A stretch of 64,000 nucleotides of DNA from Selaginella moellendorffii (GCF_000143415.4 NW_003314302.1:1588395-1652394), one strand, 5' to 3'; counted from the first letter of the stretch, positions 20,991-32,794 are shown. Notes: generated by a model from the letters alone, not told the origin. Made by a program: numbers and translations.

Positions 20991-22740
20991 AGTGAGCGAT
21001 CGCTCACGCGGATCTTTGTCTCGTCCCGGAGAAAGATTTGTAACTGCGTTTTCAACGCTCAGGTACGATTGCAACTAGTTTCGCAATTGACAAGTCTGGT
21101 TGCAGCGTCAAAAGGCATGACTTTTTTTGTATGGAAGAAAAAAAAAGTATGTAAAAATCATTAAAAAAAATGTAGATTCTTTTTCTTCTGGATGGTTCAC
21201 ATAAGGACGTGTGATAAACGGAAATGGATGAGTTTTAGATGGATTGCCTTGGCAGACTGGGAATTTGCTCTGGTCTGCTCAAACCGAGACAAACAAGCTC
21301 GCTAAAGTGGTGTTTTTTCTCTACTCTTGACTGTCCGGCTCAAGAGAAGCCCTACAACTGTCCTATGGTTTGCATCATGTCGGGCTCAGTGGCAACCAAA
21401 GAAAAGCCGAGAGGTCCTCTCGTGAAGAAAAAATGGTAGCTCAGTGAAAGAGGCTTTGGCCGTATTCTATAGAGGTTTGGTGTTCTTGGTCTCTTGTTTC
21501 TTTGTCTAGAGGCAGAGACAATTAGATTAAGCCATCTCAATAAAAAGTGATGTCATTCTTTATATAGTGGAACCTTTGTTTTAGCTTTATTTCATTGGAG
21601 GCTATGACACTGATGAATCTAGTGAATTTAGGGCTAGCACTAACATGGTTTCTTGCCCATTAGGTTCTTGAAAGATCCTAAAGAATACTCTTTTACAGGG
21701 AAACGAAAGTACCTACATGACTAAGCAAATCCTTCGGGATTTCAGATCTTCACTCAGGATCCCAAGCTCTCAGATTTTGGTCTTGCTGGGAACCCTGCCA
21801 ATGATTCCAGCCAGCTCCAACCCCCTCTGCTTCCCCCTGGGCGGAGCAGGGACAAGCTGCCTCTTCCTCTCCAATGGATGACCACCTTCTTTTTCCTAGC
21901 AGTGGAACTCGATTTAAATGAGGAGCTCAGTAGTACATTGACTTCATCTAGATTGTAAGTTTCTGTTCTCTGTTAATTTAATGAAATAAATGTTTGCAGA
22001 GAGTTGTCCAGATATTGCATACATTCGTACCATGCTTGATGTTGGCTGTTGATGTTTGTTTGATTAGAATGTTATTATCGTTTGCTGCAAAAGAAGAACA
22101 AGCATGGACTTCCAGCAATTCTCACGGTCATGGGAATGCAGAGGCTGGTTTATCCTAGCTATGCTTATGATATCGCACATTGTGCTGGCTATAGAGCTCT
22201 ATGGCATGAGGTATACATTTATTTTTGTATATTTGAAAGGACTTCATTATTACTTTTTTGCCACAGTTGGTAAACTCTTTTTGGACCTCTGAAAATGAAG
22301 AGCTAAAAGTCATCCACTTACCTATTTCTAGGCTTAGGGAATTTTGCAAGTTAAGACTCTCGAAATATCTCTAAATGTAAGAGTGCAAGTTGATGTTTAT
22401 AATGGTGTCATGGCTTTTTCTTTTCCTTATTTGTTTCTTTTCTATTGTCATACAAGGTTTTTTCTTTCAGATGTTAGATATACAATCATTTTGCAATTGA
22501 TTCAAATTTTGTTATTTCTATTAACTACTTCCTTATCCTAAGTCCATGTCACTTTTAAGTTTACCTTTGACCCACGTTGACCACGTGGTCAAAATTGGCC
22601 AATAAATTCTTATCCCAAGGATAAGTTGCATTAGTGATCAGGAATTTTACTAGCACTAGCTTTGTAAGTACATGACTGAATAACAGCAAAATCCCTCTTC
22701 ATATATAGGTCTCCAAAAGTCTACAACATGTAAAAAGGAT
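20991..22740. other. intergenic region with kinase-like fragment
   Basis: Mostly AT-rich non-coding sequence. A short frame from 22104 (MDFQQFSRSWECRGWFILAM, then more hydrophobic residues) could be a signal-peptide exon, but no continuation was found. The left end carries the kinase 3' UTR. A kinase-like remnant is listed separately. Confidence 0.4.
21756..21890 (+). pseudogene. kinase activation-loop fragment
   Basis: One frame reads DPKLSDFGLAGNPANDSSQL and, after a proline-rich stretch, DKLPLPLQWMTT. KLSDFGLA followed by LPLQWM resembles the DFG-to-APE segment of tyrosine-kinase-like kinases. No flanking kinase subdomains were found, so it is most likely a gene remnant, or chance similarity. 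Confidence 0.3.
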
Positions 22741-22819
22741 GATGATTAAAACATTTTTGAGGATTTATTTTTATCTCTAGTTATGAACAATATTCTAAAA
22801 TATTGTTGAGCTTTTAGGG

Positions 22820-23732
22820 TTTGTGTCGACGATGGAAGAAACTTCTGATCTTTTCTTTCTCTGCAGCATCTTCTACCAAACCCGGATGCATATGCAGATA
22901 AGGAAGAAACGAACCTTGCTGCCTTTAAGCATCTAGAGTATGCCCTGGCGGAAATCAAACCTCACAGCGAGTTCGTGACTTGTTCATCACAAAAGATCAA
23001 CCAGCTGTGAAGGATACCACATCTTGCAAATGTGTTCCATGCAGTCGGAAGCATTTTCCAGGCCAGTTCTCCCACAGCCTGGGAGGAAGCCATGACTCAC
23101 ACGAACAGCAAAATAATGGAAAGAAGGAAAAGAAGAGCGGAAAGAAAGAAGAAAAAGACTTTATGGTCTCTGTGGCGCTTGGTGGGGGGCATGGTACCTG
23201 TGCCAGACTTTTGGTCTTGCGATACAGAAACTCTGGCTCAAGATCATGCAGGAGTTGCCGCCGTCGGTCCCCAAGGCATTGAAGGAAGTATGTCGTGAGG
23301 GATGCATGCGTTGCGTCAGAGAGAAATCCGCCTGGCACCCCAGTGAATTGTATACCGGAGGCCGAGTTCCCGTTGTTTGTTGACAAAAAGCAGAAATTCT
23401 TCCGCTTGTCCGCTCGAACTAATCCAATCCAGCAGCATATCCAGGTTGATGTTGAGTTTTGCTGTCCAAATGCGGGACTCGTGCCACCATCCTGCTGCAA
23501 GCACACGGGAATCTTGAATGGCTGCGGAGACGCAGTGCTCCATGTCATCGTTCCGACCGTATCTCGCCATGCTTGGATTTCAACACAGCGGCACTGGCAA
23601 GGGGAAGAAATTCCTGGTGAAGATCAGTTCTTTCTTGTTTTGCCAGGAAGAAATTGGAGTCCCATGATAAATCTTCCTATTATCACGAAACAAATGGCAT
23701 CTCTTATGAGAGATGCTGACTTGGAAGAATAG
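22820..23732 (+). other. unresolved plus-strand coding signal (probable multi-exon gene)
   Basis: Several stretches look protein-coding but in different frames. HLLPNPDAYADKEETNLAAF follows a TTTCTCTGCAG acceptor-like site at about 22866. A lysine- and arginine-rich stretch MERRKRRAERKKKK lies at about 23116-23160. LWLKIMQELPPSVPKALKEV followed by CREGCMRCVREKSAWHP lies at about 23226-23330. A longer frame from 23295 to 23732 includes FFRLSARTNPIQQHIQVDVEF and CCPNAGLVPPSCCKHTG. A TATA-like string (CATATATAGG) lies near 22702. I cannot join these into one convincing model and do not recognise the product. The gene would be convergent with DRP5B, with about 100 bp between the stops. Confidence 0.35.
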
Positions 23733-23835
23733 CTTTAACTTTCTTTCCTCACCTCCTTGGAAGCTCTCACGAATCGGAAGCTCTGCAAATGGAAATGAGA
23801 ATTGTGAGTCGCAAAAATGGAGATCGTCGTTGTGA

Positions 23836-26800
23836 CTAGACAAACTGTTTCTCGCGTATGCTGAGCATCGAAGAGAAGTCCTCGGCCACGTCCTTGGGAG
23901 GAACTGTGACGGGATGAGCGCTGCTGAGCTGATGGTGAATCCCCGCGAATTTTTCTTGGAGTCTCTCCACCTGTTTGACAAGGAAAAACCGGATTTTGTT
24001 CCCAAGCAAGCACAGATTTTTCGATCATACCCGTCTTAGCTCGTGCTCAAGATCCATCCTCTGGTGCTCCAGCACTTGCCTCGCTTGCTGGACGTCAAAC
24101 ACGCGATCGAGATCCTCCTCAAACGCGACTTCCAGATCCTCGCGCAGTAGCGCCGGGAACTTGTCCACCACGGGCATGAGGAAGAAGCAATTGAACTGCG
24201 CGAAACAACACAACAAAGAAGAACTTTGAGAACTTTGAGAGCTTTCGACCGTTGGAAAGAAGAAAAGTTGGAAGAACTTACTTTCAACTCGGCAGCTGTG
24301 ACGAAGTGATCCCGGATGCCTTCGAAGATCTTTGCGACGAGAGCGTTCACGATGTCCTCGGACGATTGCGCGAGGCGCCGATTCCACAGCGTGCTCTCGA
24401 GAAGATCCACGAGCCTCGTCTGCGTCATCTGGCCCCCGGACGAGTCCTGGCCTTTGAGCACCTTGGACGAGTTTTCCTGCTTGTTCCCGTTGCTTGCGAC
24501 GCTCACGAGATCGCCAGATCCTCCTGCACTGTTCGTGAGAATCGATTGCTCGAGCGAGACCGTGTCCAGGAACTGTCGCAGTCCAGCCCGGTTCTGCAGT
24601 GGACAAAAAAAAATCCGATTTTTAGTCACAGGCTAGGACGTTTTCACCGAGTGCTACCCTGTTATGCAGCGACCAGGTGACATAGCGCGTTGTGCTCAAA
24701 AGATCTTCCATGCACCTGGGATGGATCAAAGCTAGAATAACTCCAAAACGCGAAAGAAAGGCTTACTTCTCTCGGCATGCTCGTTCTGTGCATTCCACGA
24801 AGAGATGGAATGCGGTTGACACGCGCTTCATAAACATGTCGTGGTTACTTAAATACTCCCCGTCTTTCTGTAAGTCTCGGCCATGAAACTCTTCAGGGAG
24901 CAACGAGAAGAACACTTACTTGGAGTAGAAACAGCGCAATAGGCAAAAGTCTTCGCAAAACATGCGAGAGTCTGAATCCCAGCTGATAAACACGACGAGA
25001 ATGTGAGTACGTGATGAGTGATCGTTCGATCTACCTGATGAAGAAATGGCTCAAACACGTCTCTGCCTTTCGCAACAGCTATGACACAAGCAGTCCTGAA
25101 AAAACACATTTTCTATAAGAAACGAGGCGCAACCAAGTAAGGAAACCTGAAGTAATTCGTTCCGTCGTGCATGTCCTCGACTCCACAGGCGTTTACAATC
25201 TCTTCTCTGGTGATTACCGGGCACTTCATGCCTCCAACCACGAAACGAAACTCCGCCATGGCTCTGTGGTATTGAGCTCCTCCATACAAACGCATCCCGG
25301 CATTCTAAACCAAAACGAGATCTCTCACACCAGAGGCCTGAAATATGAGCTTCATACCGGCATGTGTTTGAAAGGCAATTGAAGACCATCTGCACCTACA
25401 AACGCTCCTCCGTGAACTCGCTCGTCTTGCAACGTCTCACCTGCAAAAAAATTCTGTAAGTGGTGAGATCTTCGTGTTGTAAACTTCGTCCGTTCATACC
25501 AAACTTCTCTGGTGGCGCCACCACTGTTCCTTTGAGTAAAAGCGAGAGCTGAAAGTACAAAGTTTCTCAATCAAGAGATAGTTTCTAGCGACAAAATCGA
25601 ACCTTTGCGAGAAAAGAGTCTCTGAAAACACGACCACGCTCCTTGAGCTTGATCTCGTCTAAGTCACTGCAGCAAAGAGTTTAGCTAGCCAAAGAAACGA
25701 GAGAGAAAAGCTCATACCTCAAGTCAGTCACAGTCTGATGCAGCTTTAAGGTGACGTTCCGGTATTCTCTATCCAGCAGCGGGACAATGGATGGAACGCT
25801 TTCCATGTACCTGCGATCTGACTAAGTTCTAGCGAAAAAAAAAAAACATCTATCACGCTTACTTGCGCTGCAGGATTTGTTCTAAGAACCATCGAAGCCG
25901 GCTAACTCCGACGTGATTTCTTTCTTCTCTGAGCAGCGGACGACCCAGCTTCTCTTCGAGACTTGAAACATCTTCCAGTTCTCGTGCTGCAACCGCCTAA
26001 AAAAATTGTATTGTTTTGTGAAGAAAAACCAGGACTTGCCTCTCTAAACTGTTCGTTTGACTTGTACACTGCGTCACGGCCACTCCCGACTCTCCCAGAA
26101 GGCACTGATGTGAAAAACGGGGTCCCGCCCAAGATATCCCCATCTAGCAGGCGAGGTGGCGGACGGAGAAAAAGCTCTACGTCCGCAGCTCTTGCAAATT
26201 GTGGAATTCGAGTGTCCAGTTTTGTCGAGACAACTATTGTCCGAGACAGCTCAGGATCCACCTTGCAAAAATGTCAGCTTTTCCAAGAAAAAAAAAAGAC
26301 GTTTTCGTTCACTACCTGCATGACAACTCTTCGCGTAGTCGCGTTGCTCCAGTCGCTACAGTCCTCGAGGCAAAGAATGATAAACTCTTTGTGCTGCATT
26401 TTGCTTCGAACGAGAGCTTCCACTGCTTTGGCCTGAGCCTGCGAAAGCATTCACTCACTCAAACCGAAAGCTTTGAACACAAACCTGGAGCGCGGTGGTT
26501 GCGTTAGATTGAGGAGGCGGAGCTATGAGCCCAGGCGTGTCAATGATCGTAAGATTTGGACAGTATTTGTACTCGATCTTGATGATGATCTCCTTCGCCC
26601 AAAACTGGTGAGTGTCTCGTTCGAGTCTCAAGTTCTCGGACTCTATGTGAGCCTGCGATACAAAAGAACCACCAAAGAACTTTACGTGATGAAACTCCAA
26701 GAAGGAAAGAACCACGTACCTGGATATCATCCAAGCTGCGTTCTTCTTCGCGAGGAAGACCATCCTCGGTCATGAGATAGCACAGTGGCTCGGAACAGGC

Positions 26801-27466
26801 AGCGTTGTACTTCATGTGTAGCGTGATCGGCCTCCTCGTCTTGGTTCCTCCACCAACGTGGTTAAACTGGAATCCCATGAGAGCTTCGATGAGAGCACTC
26901 TTGCCATCCGTTTGATGCCCCACGAGAAGTATAGCCGGGGCCTCGAACGGCTTGTCAAAGTCCTGCGCAAGCCCGTGAAGATCATTGTAAGCCTCGTAGA
27001 GCTTCTCGTTGCCAGCCGATGGATACAAGCTCTCGGGCGATCCGGAAAGAGCTGCTGTTGCTCGAGAGACGTCTTTGGGGCCGTGATCCCGGTTGAACAA
27101 ATGGAGCCTCGGCAGAGTTTTGTGACGACCAACCAGGTAAGGTGACAAGCCCACGAGGTTGTGCTGGCTTGGCGAGCTCATGCTCGAAACAAAAACTCCA
27201 GGATGCCCGTGACTTCTTCCTTGCTGCTTAGAAGTCGCGGGATCACTGCCCCCCATCACGGGAACGAAGCTGTAGGACGGAGTGAAACCCGGCCTTGGTT
27301 GATCATTCGGTGGAGTGAAAGCGTTGGCCGGTGGCGAGTTTCCATTCCAGTGCCTGGGTGGAGACGACTGATCAGAGGCTTTCGGGGAGTTGCCCTGTGA
27401 AGAGGCACTGGTTGCCTGGTGGGAAATCCAGCGCTCGGCCACATTTGCTCTCGCCTCGTGCTTCAT
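23836..27466 (-). CDS. ARC5: DRP5B/ARC5-type dynamin, plastid division GTPase
   Basis: Large GTPase that forms a ring on the cytosolic face of the dividing plastid (and of peroxisomes in flowering plants) and constricts the outer membrane. About 15 short-intron exons run on the minus strand; the first coding exon is 27466-26720. A Ser/Pro/His-rich N-terminal tail precedes the GTPase domain: LLVGHQTDGKSALIEALMGF (G1), a TRRPIT stretch (G2), CPNLTIIDTPGL (G3) and IVVSTKLDTRIP (G4). The middle region includes RERGRVFRDSFLAKL-type helices and GMRLYGGAQYHRAMAEFRFV with KCPVITREEIVNACG, a block typical of ARC5. The C-terminal GED includes MPVVDKFPALLREDLEVAFE and DLDRVFDVQQARQVL, and the protein ends in SIREKQFV. 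ATG 27466 is the first in frame. A GTGAGT...TTCTAG pair just upstream (about 27551-27503) suggests a leader intron. Individual internal exon borders were checked only in part. Confidence 0.92.
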
Positions 27467-27719
27467 TGTCGAGGACGAGCAGGGATCGATCCGCCCAAAT
27501 CTAGAAGCTCGCGAGAAACGATCCAAATGGGATCAAAACGATGAAACTCACCTGAAAGATGCCGGCCGCTTTGAATGAACCCCAGCGCTCCCTGTGGCAG
27601 TGTAAGTAACAGCGAGATTTCATGACGGGTTCTGACGTACGGTTGACGGGTCCATTTTGACGGGCCAGGAAACTTTACAGGCGGCAAAACGATAAGCTGC
27701 ACGCGAATCTCTTATCCGA

Positions 27720-28770
27720 TCGTCTGCATGGCGGACATGAAACTAGCTCGTTGATGAGCTTGGAGATAAAAATCGTATTTTTGGTGATCCAGACTTTCAG
27801 TGACTGAATCTCCAGTATTGTTTTGTATCTTCCACAATCAGTGCCTTTGGATAGTATAACTCTTTATATGTTAAAATTCACTGGCAGAAAAGCTAGTGAA
27901 TGGAAACACAAAACAATTTCAACAGTGTTTGTTACATTTCCGTATAATATTTTTATTTTCATATTTTGATAGTAGATGACCATCAAGTTACACATAAAAA
28001 TGCAAACGTTATCTATTTGTAGACCATAAACTTTGGCTAGCAATAATATTTTCAACTATCAAATTATAGTTATTAAGAGTTGCTCTATATTTTTATTTGA
28101 TGATATTAAACATATATGATCCAAAGATTAAAAAAATACTTTGTGTTCGATATTGTTAACATTGTGAAGTATCTAGATCATTTGAATTTAAAATATTTGG
28201 AGGTGGATATGATTATCAGGTAAACATTTTGGACAAAGTAGCTCAGGATATTTTTCATTAGGATTTACTATTGATCTAGTACCAAAATAGTGTATTGTAA
28301 TATATCTATGTACTGTGTCAAACATTCTTAAACCATAAAGATATGCACGATAATCTATAAGTCTCTAGAATTTGTAAAAATGTTGATTGCAAGTATTCTG
28401 CTGAAAACTCAAATTTTGCATAAATTGATATACAATTAAACTTTCTAAAAATAATTAGAAATTCTTATAAACACTTGCTGACTACTAGTGAAAATTTATT
28501 CTTGAATGTAATATCCAAATGGTCCACATATTATTTATATGTCAATACTAGTGATCAATTCCACTTTACCATTTATCTGATTCACAAATTATGAATTTTT
28601 TTAATAATTATTGAAAGGCATTCATATTAAAAATAACTTGCTAAACAAATCAATTAATAGAAAGTTTTAAATAAAATGATTAAATTTATAATATGATTTT
28701 CAAAGAGCAAGAATGCAATGGAGATGCAAGGGTGTAAAGATTTATTCTTTCACTACTTAAATGAATTACA
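27720..28770. other. AT-rich intergenic stretch
   Basis: Strongly AT-rich with stops in all frames. I see no gene, no LTR and no terminal repeats. Confidence 0.6.
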
Positions 28771-28775
28771 TAAAC

Positions 28776-29425
28776 TCAAATATAAAATTCTGCCAGGTGG
28801 CAGTTAACTCATTTCCTCTGCTAATTATTTAAGAACTAAAATAATAAATTAATCCTTAAAAATATAAATCTTTTCATATTTGATTGTCTGTTATAAATTA
28901 TGAATGAAAATATAATAAAATGATCCAAATTAGTAGGAAAAGCATGTCAAAACAAAATAAACCATGGAAGTTGGCCGTAAAGTCTACATCCACGACCAAG
29001 CTCACACTCCAAGATTCTACTGGATGGCCTGGTTTCTCTGGTCGGCATGGTGAGGACAATAATATGTTTCTTCTGGAACCCGAGCTTTGTTGTGCAACGT
29101 CAAATATAAAATTCTGCCAGGTGGCAGTTAACTCATTTCCTCTGCTAATTATTTAAGAACTAAAATAATAAATTAATCCTTAAAAATATAAATCTTTTCA
29201 TATTTGATTGTCTGTTATAAATTATGAATGAAAATATAATAAAATGATCCAAAGTAGTAGGAAAAGCATGTCAAAACAAAATAAACCATGGAAGTTGGCC
29301 TTGAAGTCTCTCACGACAACCAAGCTCACACTCCAAGATTCTACTGGATGGCCTGGTTTCTCTGGTCGGCATGGTGAGGACAATAATATGTTTCTTCTGG
29401 AACCCGAGCTTTGTTGTTGCAACGG
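28776..29425. repeat. 324-bp tandem duplication spanning the 3' end of the NTPase gene
   Basis: 28776-29099 and 29100-29425 are near-identical direct copies. They share the stretch beginning CAAATATAAAATTCTGCCAG, the block around AAGCATGTCAAAACAAAATA and the sequence ending CCCGAGCTTTGTTG. Differences are a few substitutions and 1-3 bp indels. The right-hand copy contains the last ~30 codons of the NTPase gene (stop at 29341); the left-hand copy carries the same codons as a detached remnant. Confidence 0.92.
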
Positions 29426-31140
29426 TCCCCTTTCACTTTTGTTCCACGACAAGTCTTGAGTTCACCCTTCACCACTGTTGCCGGCTCTTTCAAATCGAGG
29501 AGATCAAAGACCTCAAGGCAATCGTGCACATCACCGAATTTTCTGAAATGCAGATCTGAGTGGGGCACGTCAGTCAGCCGGACGGACTGAGGCATGATGT
29601 AGTAGAACTCTTCCTTTACCACTGTCCACCGCTTTTTGGTTGCAGCCTTCCATTCCGGCAGAACTACTCCCTTCCAGACTTGTTGGGACTTTGCCTTCCA
29701 CTGAGCGACGATGATCTGCATTGCTGCAAGCCGAAGCTCCTTTCCAACCAGTATGACGTAGATCACGTCCACTGCTTGCTCGTTGAAAGCCAGTGGACCC
29801 AATAGAACGCCTTGTGTAAGCTCCTTGGTTCCCAGCTCGTTAAGAGCACTTGCCTCTGAGCCGCGTGCATATGTCCTGAAATGCCTGAATGTATATCCAA
29901 AGATGCTCTTCTGATACCTCATCACAGCTATCACCAAGCCTTCGACGTTCCAGGCGATCCGGGCAGGGTTACGCTTTATCACCTCTTCTTCATCAGGCTC
30001 CTGACAGTCGACACTAATGGCCTGAGCCCAAGTCTCAATGTCACTCAACAGCAATGAGCTTTGCAGATTCTCATGTTGGTCCATAATGTACAGCTCCGCC
30101 TGACTGCGTACGTAGGGGCTCAGAGGACGAAAGAGGCCAATACCACCACTTTCATCCTTCTCCTTATAGAAGCAAGTGAAATCCGTAAGAGCAGGTCCCA
30201 GCTCGTGACTGAGTTCTCCCCAGATGACCAGCTCCAGGGCACCACGAAGCTGCTTCTGCGTCTTGAGCAAGCCAATAAATCTCTTGAACAGCCTAGACAT
30301 ATACGTGCCTCTGATCTTCCCTTCAAAGACTCCCTCGTTCCCCTTAGATTCCTCATAAAACTCGAGAAGAAGTGGAATACCCCCGGTTAAACGATCTGCA
30401 TGCTGCAGCTCTTCTACCGTTGGTGTCGACTGTGCCATCCACGTTTCCATCTCGCGGCTGGTGTATGGGCCATCGAAGAATTCAGTCTGTATGTGATCGT
30501 CAGCCTTGTCACTCTCCGACCATATCTGCCTTTCCCTGCTATCAACCGAAGACAGCATTAGGAGCTTGTGGGTGAAAGCCGCAGAGGCCAAGTCCGCAGA
30601 AGAGACGCTATTCGCCTCGAACTGATCCCAGTCATCCACTACGAACAACAAGGCCCCCCGTTTCTGCTGGCGACACCACGACTTAAGTTCGTCGATCGAA
30701 GTCATTGAGGAGAGTGAAGAAGAATCGCCAGATGCCACAATCAAGGCTTCCCTGAGGACCAAAACAGGCTCCGCAATGTAGCGCAGCACGGAGATATAAG
30801 CTACACTCATCATCTGAGAGCCAACGAGGTAGCCAGAGATGGTGGATACCACTGTGCTCTTCCCAGTACCTTTGGCACCTAAAACCTGCATATGTTGCCT
30901 TGCTCTCATGCTCGTCATCGCACCATACAGCCTCTCTGCACCCTCCCTTCCTACGTACTTGTATTGGGCTGTAAGGTTGGCGGCGAAATTCGTCGTAGGG
31001 CGGAGAAGCTCCCACACTTGACACGGATCCCACAGGAAGCTTGGATCTCGCCCAAAATACAAACGCGCAAGAGCATTGCGGAGAGCCGTAGGGCCTAAAT
31101 CCTCAAGCGCCTCCGCGCTGCGCTTCAGCGGCAGTGACAT
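29341..31140 (-). CDS. intronless P-loop NTPase with putative PD-(D/E)XK-like region and C-terminal Cys/His motif (RHS/Crinkler-like)
   Basis: A single open frame of 599 aa from ATG 31140. The N-terminal part reads YKYVGREGAERLYGAM, then Walker A GAKGTGKST (residues 88-96) and Walker B LLFVVDDWD (about 166-172). Further on are LMLSSVDSRERQ and LTGGIPLLLEFYEES (about 252-264), the STAND/AAA-like pattern seen in RHS proteins and Crinkler-type effectors. Near residues 460-500, NEQAVDVIYVILVGKELRLA followed by AMQIIVAQWKAKSQQ looks like the core of a PD-(D/E)XK nuclease of that class (acidic residue, then a Q-containing strand). The last ~35 residues hold CRGTKVKGDRCNNKA and YYCPHHADQ, a C-GTxxGxRC...C-HH metal-binding-like motif. 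Such NTPase-nuclease proteins are thought to act in host-parasite conflict or derive from mobile elements. Family assignment is inference from motif order. The gene lies 112 bp downstream of the COX11 stop on the same strand. Confidence 0.7.
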   Translation of the reverse strand: MSLPLKRSAEALEDLGPTALRNALARLYFGRDPSFLWDPCQVWELLRPTTNFAANLTAQYKYVGREGAERLYGAMTSMRARQHMQVLGAKGTGKSTVVSTISGYLVGSQMMSVAYISVLRYIAEPVLVLREALIVASGDSSSLSSMTSIDELKSWCRQQKRGALLFVVDDWDQFEANSVSSADLASAAFTHKLLMLSSVDSRERQIWSESDKADDHIQTEFFDGPYTSREMETWMAQSTPTVEELQHADRLTGGIPLLLEFYEESKGNEGVFEGKIRGTYMSRLFKRFIGLLKTQKQLRGALELVIWGELSHELGPALTDFTCFYKEKDESGGIGLFRPLSPYVRSQAELYIMDQHENLQSSLLLSDIETWAQAISVDCQEPDEEEVIKRNPARIAWNVEGLVIAVMRYQKSIFGYTFRHFRTYARGSEASALNELGTKELTQGVLLGPLAFNEQAVDVIYVILVGKELRLAAMQIIVAQWKAKSQQVWKGVVLPEWKAATKKRWTVVKEEFYYIMPQSVRLTDVPHSDLHFRKFGDVHDCLEVFDLLDLKEPATVVKGELKTCRGTKVKGDRCNNKARVPEETYYCPHHADQRNQAIQ

Positions 31141-31252
31141 TGTTGTTGCCAAAAACCTTAATGGTGAATTAAGTTTTGTAAAGTTTCTTTGCACTAAATA
31201 CTTATGTGAAAGTTCCTGACTTTCATACTTTCATGTGAAGTGATGCAAACTT

Positions 31253-32306
31253 TTATTCATCAACTTTGAAGAATGTGTAGGACAGGACTAGATTTGTTAT
31301 ATCATCCATGCGGGGATCCGTAGCAAACTCTGGATCCACGTAGAAGAATACCTGCAAAGGAGCCACGGTAACGATCTGGCAATGGACTTTGTTTTTGATT
31401 TTTGTTCGAACTCACTGGCATGTCTATCTTTTCTCCTGGTTGAAGCCTCTGTTCCTCAAAGCAGAAGCACTGTATCTTATTGAAATAGACGGCCGCCTGG
31501 AAAAATCCCAGTGTGAGCTACTTTGAAGGCGGCATAGTTCTCGTCAAAGTACCTGCATTGGCACCACATTGTATGTTGAAACACCGGTGATAGGCTCCGA
31601 ACTGAGATTCTCGGCCGTGAAAAACGCTAGTGAGCTCTCACCGGGTCTCACCTTCACCTGAACAGCAAAACAAAACGTGTGACTAAACTCAAGAACTGAA
31701 GTTACCGTTCTTTGACACGGCGTGAATCTCCATTGCAACTTATCGGAGACATCCGTGTTGAATTGCACGACAATCTCGCTGCAAAGAAAGACGAGCAAAC
31801 GAAGAAACGAATCACAAAACGCTTGAGAAGGAAAGAGAAAGATCACACCGAGTTACTGGAGCGTCTTCTTTAGCATGGCGAGCGATCTTTTCCTCCACAG
31901 ACTGCAAAATGGCCATCACCAATCAAGCACACAAAATGGTAAGAAAACAAAAAAAAGAAAGGAAGGAGAAAGAAAGTTACCTCTTTTCTTTGGATTGTTC
32001 CACCATAGCCAGTTGCTTGGCAAAACCTCCGATAGAGTGGCACCGAGGCGTACGTGAGACCGACCATTCCAATCACCACCGTGCTGAGATACATTAGAGT
32101 CGTTTGCGTCTTGTTTGGCCTCTCTGTTGCCCCTGGCGACGCTGATGCCCTGGCCGCGAAGTAGCGCGATGCCGTGTAGCTTGGCAAAACGATCGACTCA
32201 GCGAGAATTTCGAAGAAAGATCACGATATTCTCACCGGCATTCAGTCGATCGCACGGCATCGCGCAGCGCCCACGCCCTCGCCCTCGGCGCCAATCGCCC
32301 CAGCAT
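31253..32306 (-). CDS. COX11: COX11, copper chaperone for cytochrome c oxidase
   Basis: Mitochondrial inner-membrane protein that delivers copper to the CuB site of COX1. The first exon starts at ATG 32306 with an Arg- and Ala-rich presequence ([20 protein letters not shown]). It joins through a short intron (GTGAGA...GCCAAG) to [13 protein letters not shown]. Next come the membrane helix in [20 protein letters not shown], then [12 protein letters not shown], further short exons with [39 protein letters not shown] and [10 protein letters not shown], and the copper-binding motif [11 protein letters not shown]. It ends in [14 protein letters not shown] and SYTFFKVDE before TAA at 31253. All family landmarks are present. 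Initiation further downstream is unlikely because no in-frame ATG lies before the membrane helix. Confidence 0.93.
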
Positions 32307-32794
32307 TTTAGAATTTAGGGCTTTTCCCCTTGGGTTTATCCGTACGGACAAACGTACGCTTTGGCCCATCACGTCAGCTGTTCGAATCCTTGTGGCGTCA
32401 CTTAGGGTTCTTGTGTCAGATCGCTTGGTTGTTGCGCGGCAAAGAGATCAGTCCTCCATTCCTTTGGTACTCTGCAATCTCCCAGGTGCCCTGCGATGGT
32501 TTGCGATGGATTGGGAGAAATCTATCCTCCAGCGCGCCTGATTGATTCGCTGCAGCGGATAAAGATCGAGGTAGGGAAATGCCAGGACATCTAGCCCTTA
32601 ATCGTTTCCTCTATTCTTCCTTCGGAGGTAATTTCTTCGTTCTTCACATAATCTTCTCAGACTCACCGCGCCTAGCTTCAGATTTGCGCTCTAGGATCTA
32701 TAGAGCTATCTCGAGAGGTATAAAGAATCTCTAGAATTATCTTATTGATGAAAGAGAGCTTTGCTCTTTGCCACATTTTTTTGCTGGAGACTAA
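32307..32794. other. intergenic region between COX11 and the P450 gene
   Basis: Contains the COX11 promoter (minus strand) and the 3' flank of the P450 gene. No coding frame with recognisable features is seen. Confidence 0.5.

Noticed and set aside
21239-21439. 66-codon plus-strand frame (MDCLGRLGICSGLL...)
   Set aside because: No motif, lies in the likely 3' flank of the kinase gene, and no splice or promoter support.
22560-22625. LTR-like string (TTGACCACGTGGTCAAAATT) as a full element
   Set aside because: It resembles the end of the 51935/58411 LTR, but no matching start, PBS or partner copy was found nearby, so only a short relic is likely.
23032-23298. Lys/Arg-rich frame as a stand-alone nuclear protein
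   Set aside because: Interrupted and out of frame with neighbouring coding-like stretches; kept only as part of the unresolved region.
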